Source of the DNA: REEB509 sp049314555
GTDB taxonomy: Bacteria; Pseudomonadota; Alphaproteobacteria; Caulobacterales; Aquidulcibacteraceae
DNA length: 36,363 bases
Direction: 5' to 3'
Assembly (NCBI GenBank): GCA_049314555.1
Contig: JBMOEW010000030.1
Span: forward strand, 1 to 36,363
Below the pieces are notes generated by a model, which worked only from the letters and a program-made list of their open reading frames with translations, was not told the origin of the DNA and did not search any database. A program made the translations under genes and the position numbers. Below, in pieces: positions 26,388 to 34,847 of this stretch (within the stretch, counting starts at the first letter, position 1; each line of letters opens with the position of its first letter).

Positions 26388-26419
26388 CCCCGAGCGTCGC
26401 GCCCCATTGACGCTCGGGG
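26388..26419 (+). terminator. Intrinsic terminator after the EF-hand gene
   Basis: CCCCGAGCGTC (26388-26398) and GACGCTCGGGG (26409-26419) form a perfect 11-bp stem with a 10-base loop, followed by CTTTCC and, a little later, TTTT. The T tract is short, so termination may be incomplete. It lies 19 bases after the stop codon at 26369. Confidence 0.8.
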
Positions 26420-26464
26420 CTTTCCGGGCTTTTCCTGGCCGCACATCTGCCGGAGGTCTGCCCC

Positions 26465-27055
26465 ATGATCACCCTCTATCATGCCCCGCAATCGCGCTCG
26501 TCGCGATTCATTTGGCTCCTGGAGGAGATCGGCACACCGTATGAGATCGTCTATTGCTCGATCCGTCGGCAAAACACCAATTCCGGTGAGCCAGACCCCA
26601 AAAACCCAAATCTCACCGGCAAAGTGCCTTACCTCGATCATGACGGCGTGCGGTTTGGGGAAAGCACCGCGATTGCGATTTATCTGGCCGATCGCTTCCC
26701 CAGCGCCGGCTTGGCCCCAGCCTTGGACAGCCCCGCCCGCGGCCCTTACCTGGAATGGATGGCATATTATACCGGCGAACTTGAGCCGATGATGTTTGCG
26801 ATCTGGCGCAACGACACAAGCCCGCCCGCCCTGCGCCAAAAGGAACAGGTGTTTGCCAAGATGTCCAAGCAACTCACCGATCACCCCTACATCGCCGGCG
26901 ATGCCTTCACCGCCGCCGATATTCTGTATGCCAGCGCCTTCAGCTGGGCGGCGGAGTGGCTCCCCCAAGGCCCAAGCATTGATGCCTACAAGGCCCGCAT
27001 CAACGCCCGCCCAGCAGTCGCCCACGCCCACGCCAAGGACAGCGCTCCCACCTGA
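26465..27055 (+). CDS. Glutathione S-transferase family protein
   Basis: This 196-residue protein has the N-terminal thioredoxin-like domain (about 1-80) with MITLYHAPQSRSSRF, where the Ser/Arg cluster sits at the usual catalytic position, TGKVPYL (51-57) with the cis-Pro, and ESTAI (66-70), the glutathione gamma-glutamyl site. The C-terminal helical domain includes LTDHPYIAGDAFTAADILYA, the conserved N-capping box. Start ATG 26465 has GGAGG eight bases upstream. Function could be conjugation, isomerisation or peroxide reduction. The CoA-transferase gene follows at 73 bases on the same strand and may share its transcript. Confidence 0.9.
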   Translation: MITLYHAPQSRSSRFIWLLEEIGTPYEIVYCSIRRQNTNSGEPDPKNPNLTGKVPYLDHDGVRFGESTAIAIYLADRFPSAGLAPALDSPARGPYLEWMAYYTGELEPMMFAIWRNDTSPPALRQKEQVFAKMSKQLTDHPYIAGDAFTAADILYASAFSWAAEWLPQGPSIDAYKARINARPAVAHAHAKDSAPT

Positions 27056-27128
27056 TCTTTCGCGCCCCACAAGACACAATCGCGTCCACTCGCTAGGCTA
27101 TCGACAAGCCAAACAGCAAGGCGCGACC

Positions 27129-28346
27129 ATGTCACACACACCATCACCACCACGCGGCCCCTTGGCTGGCGTGCGCGTCCTGGATCTCACCCGCGTCCTT
27201 GCAGGCCCCTATTGCACCACCCTGTTGTGGGAATTGGGGGCGGACGTCTTGAAGATCGAACAGCCCGGTCACGGCGACGACACTCGGGCCTTTCCGCCGT
27301 TTCAAAACGGCGAAAGCGTCTATTTTGCCTCGATCAACCGCGGCAAGCGCTCCCTCGCGTTGGACTTGAAGCACGATGAAGATCGCGTCCTCTTTGAAGA
27401 TCTTCTGTCGCGCGCCGATGTCTTGGTGGAAAACTTCCGCCCGCGCACCATGGCTAATTTTGGCTATGACTACGAAACCCTAAGGGCGCGGTTTCCCGCC
27501 CTGATTTACGCGTCCATTTCCGGCTTCGGACAAACCGGTCCGTATGCGCACGAACCCGCCTACGACCTTATTGTCCAGGCGCTGGGCGGCATGATCTCGA
27601 TCAATGGCCCTGAAGCCAGCAGCGGCTATCGCTTGGGCATTTCGTTGGGCGACTTAGCCGCCGGCGTGTTTGCCGCCACGGCGATCAACGCCGCCCTCTA
27701 TGAACGCCGCGCCAGCGGCAGCGGCCGCTACATCGATATCGCCATGCTCGATGTGCAAACCATGCTCTTGGAAAGCGCCCTGGTGCGCCAGTTCGCAAGC
27801 GGCGACGTGCAAGGCCCCACCGGATCGCGCCACCCTGTGATCACCCCATTTGATGTCTTCCAGGCCGCCGACGGCCCCATCGCGATCGCCTGCGCCAACG
27901 ATCATCTCTATGCCCATTTGGTCGCATGTATGGGCCGCAAAGACCTAGCCGAGCCGCCGTTTGCGGATCTCTTCTCCCGCTATGTCAACCAGAAGGCCTT
28001 GAAGGTGGAGCTTGAAAAGGCTTTGGCGGCCAAGCCGGTTGCCCAATGGCTTCAGGAGCTAAAGGCTGCAGGTGTCCCATGCGCGCCGATCCACACCATG
28101 GCCGATGTGGTCAACGACCCGCAACTAAAGTCCCGCAACATGTTCGTCACTGTTCAAGACCCCGAAATGGGCCCCCTGACCATGTCTGGCAACGCCTTTA
28201 AAATCAGTGGCTACCCCGACAATAGCACCCGCCCGCCGGCCCCCAACCTGGATGAAGCGCGCAACGACATTTTGACCGAATTGGGCAAAGACCCGCAAAA
28301 CCCCCGCCAACGGGTCAAAGGTCCGCCCAAGGAAGGTCTTTGGTAG
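27129..28346 (+). CDS. CaiB/BaiF family (class III) CoA-transferase
   Basis: This 405-residue enzyme moves CoA between acyl groups through a mixed anhydride and aspartyl-CoA intermediate. The N-terminal GVRVLDLTRVLAGPYCTTLLWELGADVLKIE, the middle VLVENFRP, and LIYASISGFGQTGPYA are family hallmarks. The catalytic Asp is Asp175 in LGDLAAGVFAA. ATG 27129 was chosen, with AAGG eight bases upstream, because the open frame before it overlaps the GST gene in another frame. Relatives include formyl-CoA, carnitine-CoA and mesaconyl-CoA transferases. The acyl donor is unknown. It converges with the crotonase gene (10-base gap). Confidence 0.93.
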   Translation: MSHTPSPPRGPLAGVRVLDLTRVLAGPYCTTLLWELGADVLKIEQPGHGDDTRAFPPFQNGESVYFASINRGKRSLALDLKHDEDRVLFEDLLSRADVLVENFRPRTMANFGYDYETLRARFPALIYASISGFGQTGPYAHEPAYDLIVQALGGMISINGPEASSGYRLGISLGDLAAGVFAATAINAALYERRASGSGRYIDIAMLDVQTMLLESALVRQFASGDVQGPTGSRHPVITPFDVFQAADGPIAIACANDHLYAHLVACMGRKDLAEPPFADLFSRYVNQKALKVELEKALAAKPVAQWLQELKAAGVPCAPIHTMADVVNDPQLKSRNMFVTVQDPEMGPLTMSGNAFKISGYPDNSTRPPAPNLDEARNDILTELGKDPQNPRQRVKGPPKEGLW

Positions 28347-28356
28347 GTGCCGCCGC

Positions 28357-29238
28357 TCAGCTGAACGTCCGCTCGTCCCACCAGGGTACAAAGTCTGGCA
28401 TGTCTTGCGAGACGGTGTTGGGGAAGGCCGGCGCGCGCTTTTCCAGAAAGCTCATCACGCCTTCCTTGGCATCGCCCTGCTTGCCCCGCGCAAAGATCGC
28501 GCGGCTGTCGATTTTGTGCGCCTCCATCGGGTGATCAGCCCCGAGCATCCGCCACATCATCTGCCGCGTCAGCGACACAGAAACCGGCGAGGTGTTGTCC
28601 ACGATCTCGCGCGCGATCGCGTTGGCGGCACTGAGCAGGTCTTCGCCCTTGTGCACACTGCGCACAAGCCCGCCGCTGTGCGCTTCCTGCGCATCAAACA
28701 CCCGCCCCGAATAGCACCACTCCAACGCCTTGGAGATCCCCACAAGCCGCGGCAAGAACCAAGACGAGCACGCCTCCGGCACAATCCCGCGCCGCGCAAA
28801 CACAAACCCGAAGCGCGCGCCCTCTGCAGCGATCCGAATATCCATCGGCAACTGCATCGTGGCCCCAACCCCAACGGCCGCGCCATTCACCGCCGCAATC
28901 ACCGGCTTCAGGCTTTCAAAAATGCGCAACGTCACGCGCCCGCCCCCGTCGCGCAGGTATTCAAGGCTGGATTTGTCGCCGCGCTCTGGCCGGTCGTCCC
29001 GGTTTTCATAGTCAAAGGTCTTGGCCCCAGCCCCAAGATCAGCCCCCGCACAGAAAGCCCGCCCGGCCCCGGTGACGATCACGGCCTTGACCTGATCATC
29101 GCCATCGGTGGCGTCAAAGGCCGCGATAATGTCGCTCATCATTTGGCCGGTGAAGGCGTTCATCTTGTCTGGGCGGTTAAGCGTCAGCGTGGCTACGCCG
29201 TCTTTCACGTCCAACAGTACGGTTTCAAAGCTCGGCAT
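28357..29238 (-). CDS. Enoyl-CoA hydratase/isomerase (crotonase) family protein
   Basis: This 293-residue enzyme has the crotonase fold: LTLNRPDKMNAF, GAGRAFCAGADL (first oxyanion segment) and AAVNGAAVGVGATM (second). At the two positions where hydratases have catalytic Glu it has Thr127 and a hydrophobic residue (around Phe147). Instead Glu155 in GIVPEACSSWFLPRL occupies the place used by delta3-delta2-enoyl-CoA isomerases (ECI2 type). The start ATG 29238 has GGGAG upstream. An isomerase or another crotonase activity is therefore more likely than a classical hydratase. It lies downstream of ilvD (79-base gap, same strand). Confidence 0.88.
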   Translation of the reverse strand: MPSFETVLLDVKDGVATLTLNRPDKMNAFTGQMMSDIIAAFDATDGDDQVKAVIVTGAGRAFCAGADLGAGAKTFDYENRDDRPERGDKSSLEYLRDGGGRVTLRIFESLKPVIAAVNGAAVGVGATMQLPMDIRIAAEGARFGFVFARRGIVPEACSSWFLPRLVGISKALEWCYSGRVFDAQEAHSGGLVRSVHKGEDLLSAANAIAREIVDNTSPVSVSLTRQMMWRMLGADHPMEAHKIDSRAIFARGKQGDAKEGVMSFLEKRAPAFPNTVSQDMPDFVPWWDERTFS

Positions 29239-29317
29239 GGCGGTTTCTCCCGATGGCGCAGTGTGCCTTCAGGAGAGTTCCCTTGCCGTGGCGACAGTCA
29301 AGAGCTTTTCCGCGGGC

Positions 29318-31042
29318 TCAGATGTCGGCGTAAACCTGCGTTTCGCCGGCAAAGCCAGGGTGCGTCACGGCCCCTTCGTGGGCTGGCCCCACCAGTTGGG
29401 CAAACTTCCAAAGCGCCCCAGAGCCATACCCAATTACTTTTGGAACCCAGGTTTTGGCACGGGCGGCGAGTTCTTCGGCCGATACCTCAAGCTCAATCCG
29501 CCCGCTGGCCGCATCGATGCTGATCATGTCCCCGTCGTTGACCAACCCGATTGGCCCGCCGGCCTGCGCCTCCGGCCCCACATGGCCAACACACATCCCC
29601 CGGGTTGCCCCCGAAAAGCGGCCATCGGTGATCAGCGCCACCTTGTCGCCCATGCCTTGGCCATAGAGGGCGGCAGTCGTCGTCAGCATCTCGCGCATCC
29701 CAGGCCCACCGCGCGGGCCTTCATAGCGGATCACCAACACCTCACCGTCCCGGTACAGACGGTTTTCCACCGCATGGAAGCACGCGGCTTCCCCGTCAAA
29801 CACCCTGGCCGGGCCGCGGAAACTTAGCTTTTGCATGCCGGCAATTTTGACAATCGCCCCCTCCGGCGCAAGCGACCCCCAAAGCCCCACCACGCCGCCC
29901 TCTGGCGACAGCGGATTGGCAAAAGGCCGGATCACGTCTTGATCCGTACGCAGCACAACGCCGTCCAGGTTTTCCCGCAGCGTCTTGCCGGTCACTGTCA
30001 TCACATCGCCGTGCAACAGGCCCGCATCCAATAGAACGCGCAACAAAGCCGGCACACCGCCCGCCTCGCCCATGTGCTTGGCCACGTACTTTCCCCCTGG
30101 CTGCAGGTCGCACAGCCAAGGCGTCTTTTTGAAAATCTCCGCCATATCGCGCAGATTGAACTTCACGCCGCACTCGTGCGCCATCGCCGGCAAGTGCAAC
30201 GCCGCGTTGGTGGACCCCCCGCTCGCCGCCACCACAATTGCCGCGTTCTCGAACGCCTCCCGCGTACAGATCGTCCGTGGCCGGAGGTTGTCCTCCACCA
30301 GCCGCATCACCGCAGCCCCGCTGGCCCGCGCATAGGCGTCGCGGTCCAAGTAAGGCGCAGGCAGCGCCGAAGACAGCGGCAGCGCAAGCCCAATCGCCTC
30401 CGCCACGCAGGCCATCGTGTTGGCGGTGTATTGCCCCCCACATGCGCCCTCGCCTGGGCAGGCGTGCTTTTCCAGATCGCACAGATCCTCAAAACTCATT
30501 TTGCCGGCGCTGTGTTGGCCGACGCCCTCAAACACGTTGATCACCGTGACATCCTGGCCGCGCCAGCTGCCCGGCAGGATTGACCCGCCATACAAAAACA
30601 CGCTGGGCACATTCAGCCGCAGCATCGCCATCATCATGCCAGGCAGGCTCTTGTCGCACCCCGCAAGACCCACCAGCGCATCATAGGAGTGGCCCCGCAT
30701 GGTCAATTCCACGCTGTCTGCGATCAGATCGCGCGATGCGAGCGAAGAGCGCATCCCCTCATGGCCCATCGCAATCCCGTCGGTAACGGTGATCGTGCAA
30801 AACTCCCGCGGCGTGCCCCCGGCCTCCTTCACCCCGGCGCTCACCGCATGGGCCTGACGCATCAACGCCGTATTGCATGGCGCTGCTTCGTTCCAACACG
30901 AGGCAACGCCCACGAAGGGCTGTTCGATCTCCTTCGTGCCAAGCCCCATCGCGTAATAATAGCTGCGGTGAGGGGCGCGTTCGGGGCCCATCGTGGCGTG
31001 GCGGGAAGGCAGGCGGGACTTGTCCCAGGTTTTGTGTGTCAT
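29318..31042 (-). CDS. ilvD: Dihydroxy-acid dehydratase
   Basis: This 574-residue iron-sulfur dehydratase acts in valine, leucine and isoleucine synthesis, converting 2,3-dihydroxy-acids to 2-keto acids. Cluster-binding cysteines are placed as in the family: Cys56 (AAPCN), Cys129 (AGCDKS) and Cys201 (GACGGQYTANTM). Spacing and length resemble the shorter [2Fe-2S] enzymes such as the one from Mycobacterium tuberculosis. VTDGIAMGHEGM and ITDGRFSGATRGMCVGHVGPEA are further signatures. It starts at ATG 31042; the ribosome site is weak. Sugar-acid dehydratases of the same superfamily are a less likely alternative. It may be co-transcribed with the small membrane protein and valS upstream. Confidence 0.92.
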   Translation of the reverse strand: MTHKTWDKSRLPSRHATMGPERAPHRSYYYAMGLGTKEIEQPFVGVASCWNEAAPCNTALMRQAHAVSAGVKEAGGTPREFCTITVTDGIAMGHEGMRSSLASRDLIADSVELTMRGHSYDALVGLAGCDKSLPGMMMAMLRLNVPSVFLYGGSILPGSWRGQDVTVINVFEGVGQHSAGKMSFEDLCDLEKHACPGEGACGGQYTANTMACVAEAIGLALPLSSALPAPYLDRDAYARASGAAVMRLVEDNLRPRTICTREAFENAAIVVAASGGSTNAALHLPAMAHECGVKFNLRDMAEIFKKTPWLCDLQPGGKYVAKHMGEAGGVPALLRVLLDAGLLHGDVMTVTGKTLRENLDGVVLRTDQDVIRPFANPLSPEGGVVGLWGSLAPEGAIVKIAGMQKLSFRGPARVFDGEAACFHAVENRLYRDGEVLVIRYEGPRGGPGMREMLTTTAALYGQGMGDKVALITDGRFSGATRGMCVGHVGPEAQAGGPIGLVNDGDMISIDAASGRIELEVSAEELAARAKTWVPKVIGYGSGALWKFAQLVGPAHEGAVTHPGFAGETQVYADI

Positions 31043-31098
31043 GCGATGGGTTTAGCCGCAGCGCCCGCGGGCTGCCTCTGCGACAAAATAGCGGCGGT

Positions 31099-31308
31099 TC
31101 AGCCAGCGATCTTGCGGATCAAAAACGGTGCCCCAATCGCCAGCGCTCCAAACACCCAGCCAATCACCGAAGGCAGGCCCGCAAGCATCGCAAACAAGCC
31201 AATCGCCCCGCAAGCCAGCGAGATCGGCAAAACGAGGCGCTTGCGGCGCACCACCAACGCTTCGGCGGCCCGCCACTCGGCCATGGTGGCAAAGTCTGTT
31301 GGCTTCAT
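31099..31308 (-). CDS. Small two-helix membrane protein
   Basis: This 69-residue protein starts at ATG 31308 with AAGG about seven bases upstream. The N-terminal 27 residues are charged and probably cytoplasmic (MKPTDFATMAEWRAAEALVV, then RRKR). Two hydrophobic helices follow at about 27-44 and 47-64, ending with IRKIAG. It lies between valS (46 bases upstream) and ilvD (56 bases downstream) on the same strand, which suggests a shared transcript. I do not recognise a family. Its conventional start and composition make it a probable real gene rather than a shadow. Confidence 0.65.
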   Translation of the reverse strand: MKPTDFATMAEWRAAEALVVRRKRLVLPISLACGAIGLFAMLAGLPSVIGWVFGALAIGAPFLIRKIAG

Positions 31309-31354
31309 TGCAAAGCCTTACCACAGCGGGGTTAAGGTTTTGTCAGCAGACCGA

Positions 31355-34081
31355 TCAAAGCGCCGCCTGAAGCTGGCCCAACGCTGCCTCCAGCTTGGCC
31401 TTGGCCGCAACCGCCCCTTCAAGCCGCTCGCGGTTCTCCGCCACCACCTCTTCGGGGGCCTTTGCCACAAATTCAGCATTGCTGAGCTTGGCGTTGGTCT
31501 TGGCGATATCGCCGGAGAGCCGCGCGATTTCCTTTTTCAGCCGCTCCGCTTCCACCACAAAGTCGACCACACCCTCCAGCGGCAAGGCAACGGTGGCGCC
31601 TTGCATCACGAAGGTCACACTGCCCTTGGGGGCCTGCGCGGCCGTGGTTGAATACTCAAGACGGGCCAGGCGATCGATCAAGTCCTGACGGTTTTCCAAC
31701 CTTATGCTGGTGGCCTCGTCCGCCCCGATCAGCAACAGCGGAATCCGCGCCGCCGGCGGCACATTCAACTCCGCCCGCGCCACCCGCACCGCGCTCACAA
31801 GGTCGATGATCCAGTTGATTTCATCTTCCGCCGCCGCATCCACAAGCACGCTCGTGTCCAGCTGTGGCCAGGGAGCCGTGATCAATAACCCCGTGCGCTT
31901 GGCACCATATTCCCCAAGCCGCGCCCACAATTCTTCGGTGATAAACGGCATGATCGGATGCAATAGCACCAGGATCTGATCAAGCGTCCAGGCCGCCACA
32001 TGGCGCGTTTCGCCCTTCAGCTTTTCGTCTTCCCCCCCAAGCATTGGCTTGGCAAGCTCCAGATACCAATCGCAAAACGTGTTCCAAACAAACCGGTAAA
32101 GCGCGCCCGCCGCCTCGTTGAAGCGAAACGCCTCCAGCTCCTGCGTCACGATTTGCGCAGTCTTTGCGGTCTCCCCGATGATCCAGCGATTCACCGGGTC
32201 CTTGGCGCTCTTGGGGTCAAATTCGGCCCAGATCGCGCATTCGTTCATCTGGCAAAAACGCGCAGCATTCCAAAGCTTGGTGCCAAAATTGCGGTGGCCT
32301 TCCACGCGCTTGTCGCTCATCCGGATGTCGCGCCCAGGTCCCGCAGCGATCGCCAGCGTGAACCGCAAGGCATCGCACCCGTAGGCGTCGATAAGCGTTA
32401 AGGGATCAAGCACGTTGCCCTTGGACTTCGACATTTTCTTGCCGCTCTCGTCCACCACCCGCGCATGGATCACGACGTTCTTGAACGGCACTTGCCCGGT
32501 AAAGTGGGTGCCCATCATCATCATCCGCGCCACCCAGAAAAACAGGATGTCAAACATCGTGACGAGCGTTGCAGTCGGATAGAAGCGGGCCAATTCGTTG
32601 GTTTTCTGCGGCCATCCGAGCGTGGAGAACGGCCAAAGCGCTGACGAAAACCAGGTATCGAGCACATCCTCGTCCTGGGTCAGCTTCACAAGCTTGCCGT
32701 AGTGCCCGCGTGCGGCTTCCAGCGCGAGCGCCTCGTTTTCCTCCACGAACACTTTGCCGTCTGGGCCATACCAGGCCGGGATCCGATGCCCCCACCACAG
32801 CTGGCGCGACACGCACCACGGCTCGATGTTGCGCATCCACTCGTAATAGGTTTTCACCCAAACCTCTGGCGTGAAAACGGTGTCCCCGCGATCGACAGCC
32901 GCAATCGCCTCCTTGGCCAGCGTTGGCGCGTCCACATACCATTGGTCGGTAAGCATCGGCTCGATCACCACATTCGAGCGATCCCCGAACGGCTGCATGA
33001 TCGTCTTGTCTTCCACCCGCTCCAAAAGGCCCGCCGCATCGATATCGGCCACCACCGCCGCGCGCGCCGCAAACCGGTCAAGCCCCCGATAGGCCGCCGG
33101 CACGTAAGGCGCATCCAGCATCCTGCCTTTGGTGTCCATCAACTCAAAGAGCGGCAGGCCATGGCGCTTGGCCACTTGATAGTCGTTGAAGTCGTGCGCG
33201 CCGGTGATTTTCACAGCCCCAGAGCCAAAGCTCGGGTCGGGATACTCGTCCGCGATAATCGGGATCAACCGATCCGTCAGCGGCAACATCACCCGCTTGC
33301 CAATCAAGCCCGCATAGCGCGTGTCGCTGGGGTGCACGGCCACAGCCCCATCGCCCAGCATGGTTTCCGGCCGCGTGGTGGCGATGGCGATGTAGGTTCG
33401 GGTTTCCCATTCGGTCGGGTTGCCGGCCTCGTCATGGGCAATCGGGAACTGATAGCTCTCGTCGTTTTCCAGCGGGTACTTGAAGTGCCAGAAGTGCCCG
33501 GCGGTCTCGCGGTTTTCCACCTCCAGATCGCTGATCGCGGTCTCGAAATGGCAATCCCAATTCACCAGCCGCTTGTCTTTATAGATCAAGCCCTGCCGGT
33601 GCAGGTCCACAAACACCTTCCGCACCGCGGCCGATAAGCCATCGTCCAGCGTAAAGCGCTCACGGCTCCAATCACACGACGCACCCAATCGTTTCAACTG
33701 CCCGCGGATCGTGCCTTCAGACTTGCCCTTCCACGCCCACGCCCGCTCCAAGAAGGCATCGCGGCCCAGGCTCCGGCGATCTTGGTTGCCCTCCGCCGCC
33801 AGCTGGCGCTCCACCACCATTTGTGTGGCGATGCCCGCGTGATCGGTTCCAGGCTGCCACAAAACGGCTTTGCCGCGCATCCGCTCGAACCGCACCAAAA
33901 TGTCTTGCAGCGTGCAGTTCAGCGCGTGCCCGATATGCAGAACCCCGGTTACGTTGGGCGGGGGAATCACAATGCAATACGGCTCGGCAGGCGATGGGCG
34001 CGGGCTGAAATCGCCAGACTTTTCCCACCCGGCATAGATACGCGGCTCAACGGAGCGAGGCTCAAAAGTAGTATCGATCAT
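31355..34081 (-). CDS. valS: Valyl-tRNA synthetase
   Basis: This 908-residue class I aminoacyl-tRNA synthetase charges tRNA-Val. It has the HIGH motif at 49-52 (VLHIGHALN), the Val-specific PPPNVTG before it, the editing domain in the middle (for example TTRPETMLGDGAVAVHP), KMSKS at 549-553 (GKKMSKSKGN), an anticodon-binding domain, and the C-terminal coiled coil (FVVEAERLKKEIARLSGDIAKTNAKLSN) that is specific to ValRS. ATG 34081 is taken as start; a GTG at 34117 in frame lies inside the hairpin at 34111-34138. The gene follows popZ, as in Caulobacter. A strong hairpin lies 30 bases upstream of the start. Confidence 0.97.
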   Translation of the reverse strand: MIDTTFEPRSVEPRIYAGWEKSGDFSPRPSPAEPYCIVIPPPNVTGVLHIGHALNCTLQDILVRFERMRGKAVLWQPGTDHAGIATQMVVERQLAAEGNQDRRSLGRDAFLERAWAWKGKSEGTIRGQLKRLGASCDWSRERFTLDDGLSAAVRKVFVDLHRQGLIYKDKRLVNWDCHFETAISDLEVENRETAGHFWHFKYPLENDESYQFPIAHDEAGNPTEWETRTYIAIATTRPETMLGDGAVAVHPSDTRYAGLIGKRVMLPLTDRLIPIIADEYPDPSFGSGAVKITGAHDFNDYQVAKRHGLPLFELMDTKGRMLDAPYVPAAYRGLDRFAARAAVVADIDAAGLLERVEDKTIMQPFGDRSNVVIEPMLTDQWYVDAPTLAKEAIAAVDRGDTVFTPEVWVKTYYEWMRNIEPWCVSRQLWWGHRIPAWYGPDGKVFVEENEALALEAARGHYGKLVKLTQDEDVLDTWFSSALWPFSTLGWPQKTNELARFYPTATLVTMFDILFFWVARMMMMGTHFTGQVPFKNVVIHARVVDESGKKMSKSKGNVLDPLTLIDAYGCDALRFTLAIAAGPGRDIRMSDKRVEGHRNFGTKLWNAARFCQMNECAIWAEFDPKSAKDPVNRWIIGETAKTAQIVTQELEAFRFNEAAGALYRFVWNTFCDWYLELAKPMLGGEDEKLKGETRHVAAWTLDQILVLLHPIMPFITEELWARLGEYGAKRTGLLITAPWPQLDTSVLVDAAAEDEINWIIDLVSAVRVARAELNVPPAARIPLLLIGADEATSIRLENRQDLIDRLARLEYSTTAAQAPKGSVTFVMQGATVALPLEGVVDFVVEAERLKKEIARLSGDIAKTNAKLSNAEFVAKAPEEVVAENRERLEGAVAAKAKLEAALGQLQAAL

Positions 34082-34110
34082 GGCGCTCTGGTGCGTCCCA
34101 AAATGCGGAA

Positions 34111-34138
34111 ACCCCACCGCTATAGCAAGCGATGGGGT
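34111..34138 (-). terminator. Strong hairpin between popZ and valS (terminator or leader)
   Basis: On the minus strand ACCCCATCGCT and AGCGGTGGGGT form an 11-bp stem with one U-G wobble around a six-base loop (TGCTAT). The run after it is TTCCGCATTTTGG. On the plus strand the same position is a C-A mismatch, so the RNA that folds is the minus-strand one. It lies 54 bases after the popZ stop and 30 bases before the valS ATG, leaving no room for a separate valS promoter after it. Confidence 0.6.
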
Positions 34139-34191
34139 CCCTAGGCTATGTGTTCGTGGCGCTTATGGCCAGAGGACTCAGTAGCGTTGGC

Positions 34192-34737
34192 TTATCGTGC
34201 CAAACGCGCAACGCGCTCCAACGCCGCTTCCACTTTGGCATCCACGATGGTTGGCAAGTTCTGATCCAACCATTCCTTCAGCATCGGCTGCAGCATTTCG
34301 CGCACAATACCTTCGATGGTTTGGTTTGGATTGTCTGCCAGCCGCAATGAGCCCGCCAATCGCGACAACGCGCCAGCAGTCACCGTTGCCACGGCGTCGG
34401 AAAGCAAGGCTTCCTCCCGCACAGTCGCCGCCGCTTGGACAGGTGCCGCAGCCATAAGCGGAGGCGCAGCCTCGTGCCGCGGCGCAGGCGCAGGCGCTGG
34501 CATTGGCTCCGGCTCATCGAACGCGGCGTCCTCAAACACCAGATCGTCAGAGTCAGAGACGTGCACAGTCACCGGAGCAGCCACCGCCATCACGGGCTCC
34601 TCCACTGGTGCCATTTCATGCAGATCGAGCGGTTCATCACTGGCACCGCCGCCCTGATCATCCTCTGCGATGATCCGACGGATAGACGCCAAGATTTCCT
34701 CCATCGAGGGCTCGGCTTGGGGTTCGTTCATGGCCAT
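34192..34737 (-). CDS. popZ: Polar organising protein PopZ (DUF2497)
   Basis: This 181-residue protein forms a polymeric hub at the cell pole that in Caulobacter anchors ParB/parS and recruits polarity factors. The N-terminal segment PSMEEILASIRRIIAEDD (10-27) is the partner-binding helix. A long acidic and Pro/Ala-rich linker (about 28-105) is disordered in the family. The C-terminal region with LQPMLKEWLDQNLPTIVDAKVEAALERV is the oligomerisation part. Length fits Caulobacter PopZ (177). The start is ATG 34737 or 34731. It sits between tolC and valS, an arrangement known in Caulobacter. The short length and motifs leave little doubt. Confidence 0.92.
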   Translation of the reverse strand: MAMNEPQAEPSMEEILASIRRIIAEDDQGGGASDEPLDLHEMAPVEEPVMAVAAPVTVHVSDSDDLVFEDAAFDEPEPMPAPAPAPRHEAAPPLMAAAPVQAAATVREEALLSDAVATVTAGALSRLAGSLRLADNPNQTIEGIVREMLQPMLKEWLDQNLPTIVDAKVEAALERVARLAR

Positions 34738-34847
34738 GGGGGCGACCCTGGGTAAGAATCACAACAACTGCTGCGCACAAAGACAGTCCTTTTGAGTCGC
34801 GTCCACCACAGGTTGAAGACTTAACCACAAGGGTCAAAAGATTGCCT
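34738..34847. promoter_or_regulatory. popZ upstream region
   Basis: The 110 bases between tolC and popZ hold no gene. They probably include a popZ promoter, but no clear -35/-10 pair is visible. No terminator hairpin for tolC is seen, so read-through into popZ is possible. Confidence 0.4.

Noticed and set aside
26796..27128. N-terminal extension of the CoA-transferase frame
   Set aside because: It overlaps the GST gene in another frame, and the ATG at 27129 has a ribosome site and starts the conserved domain.
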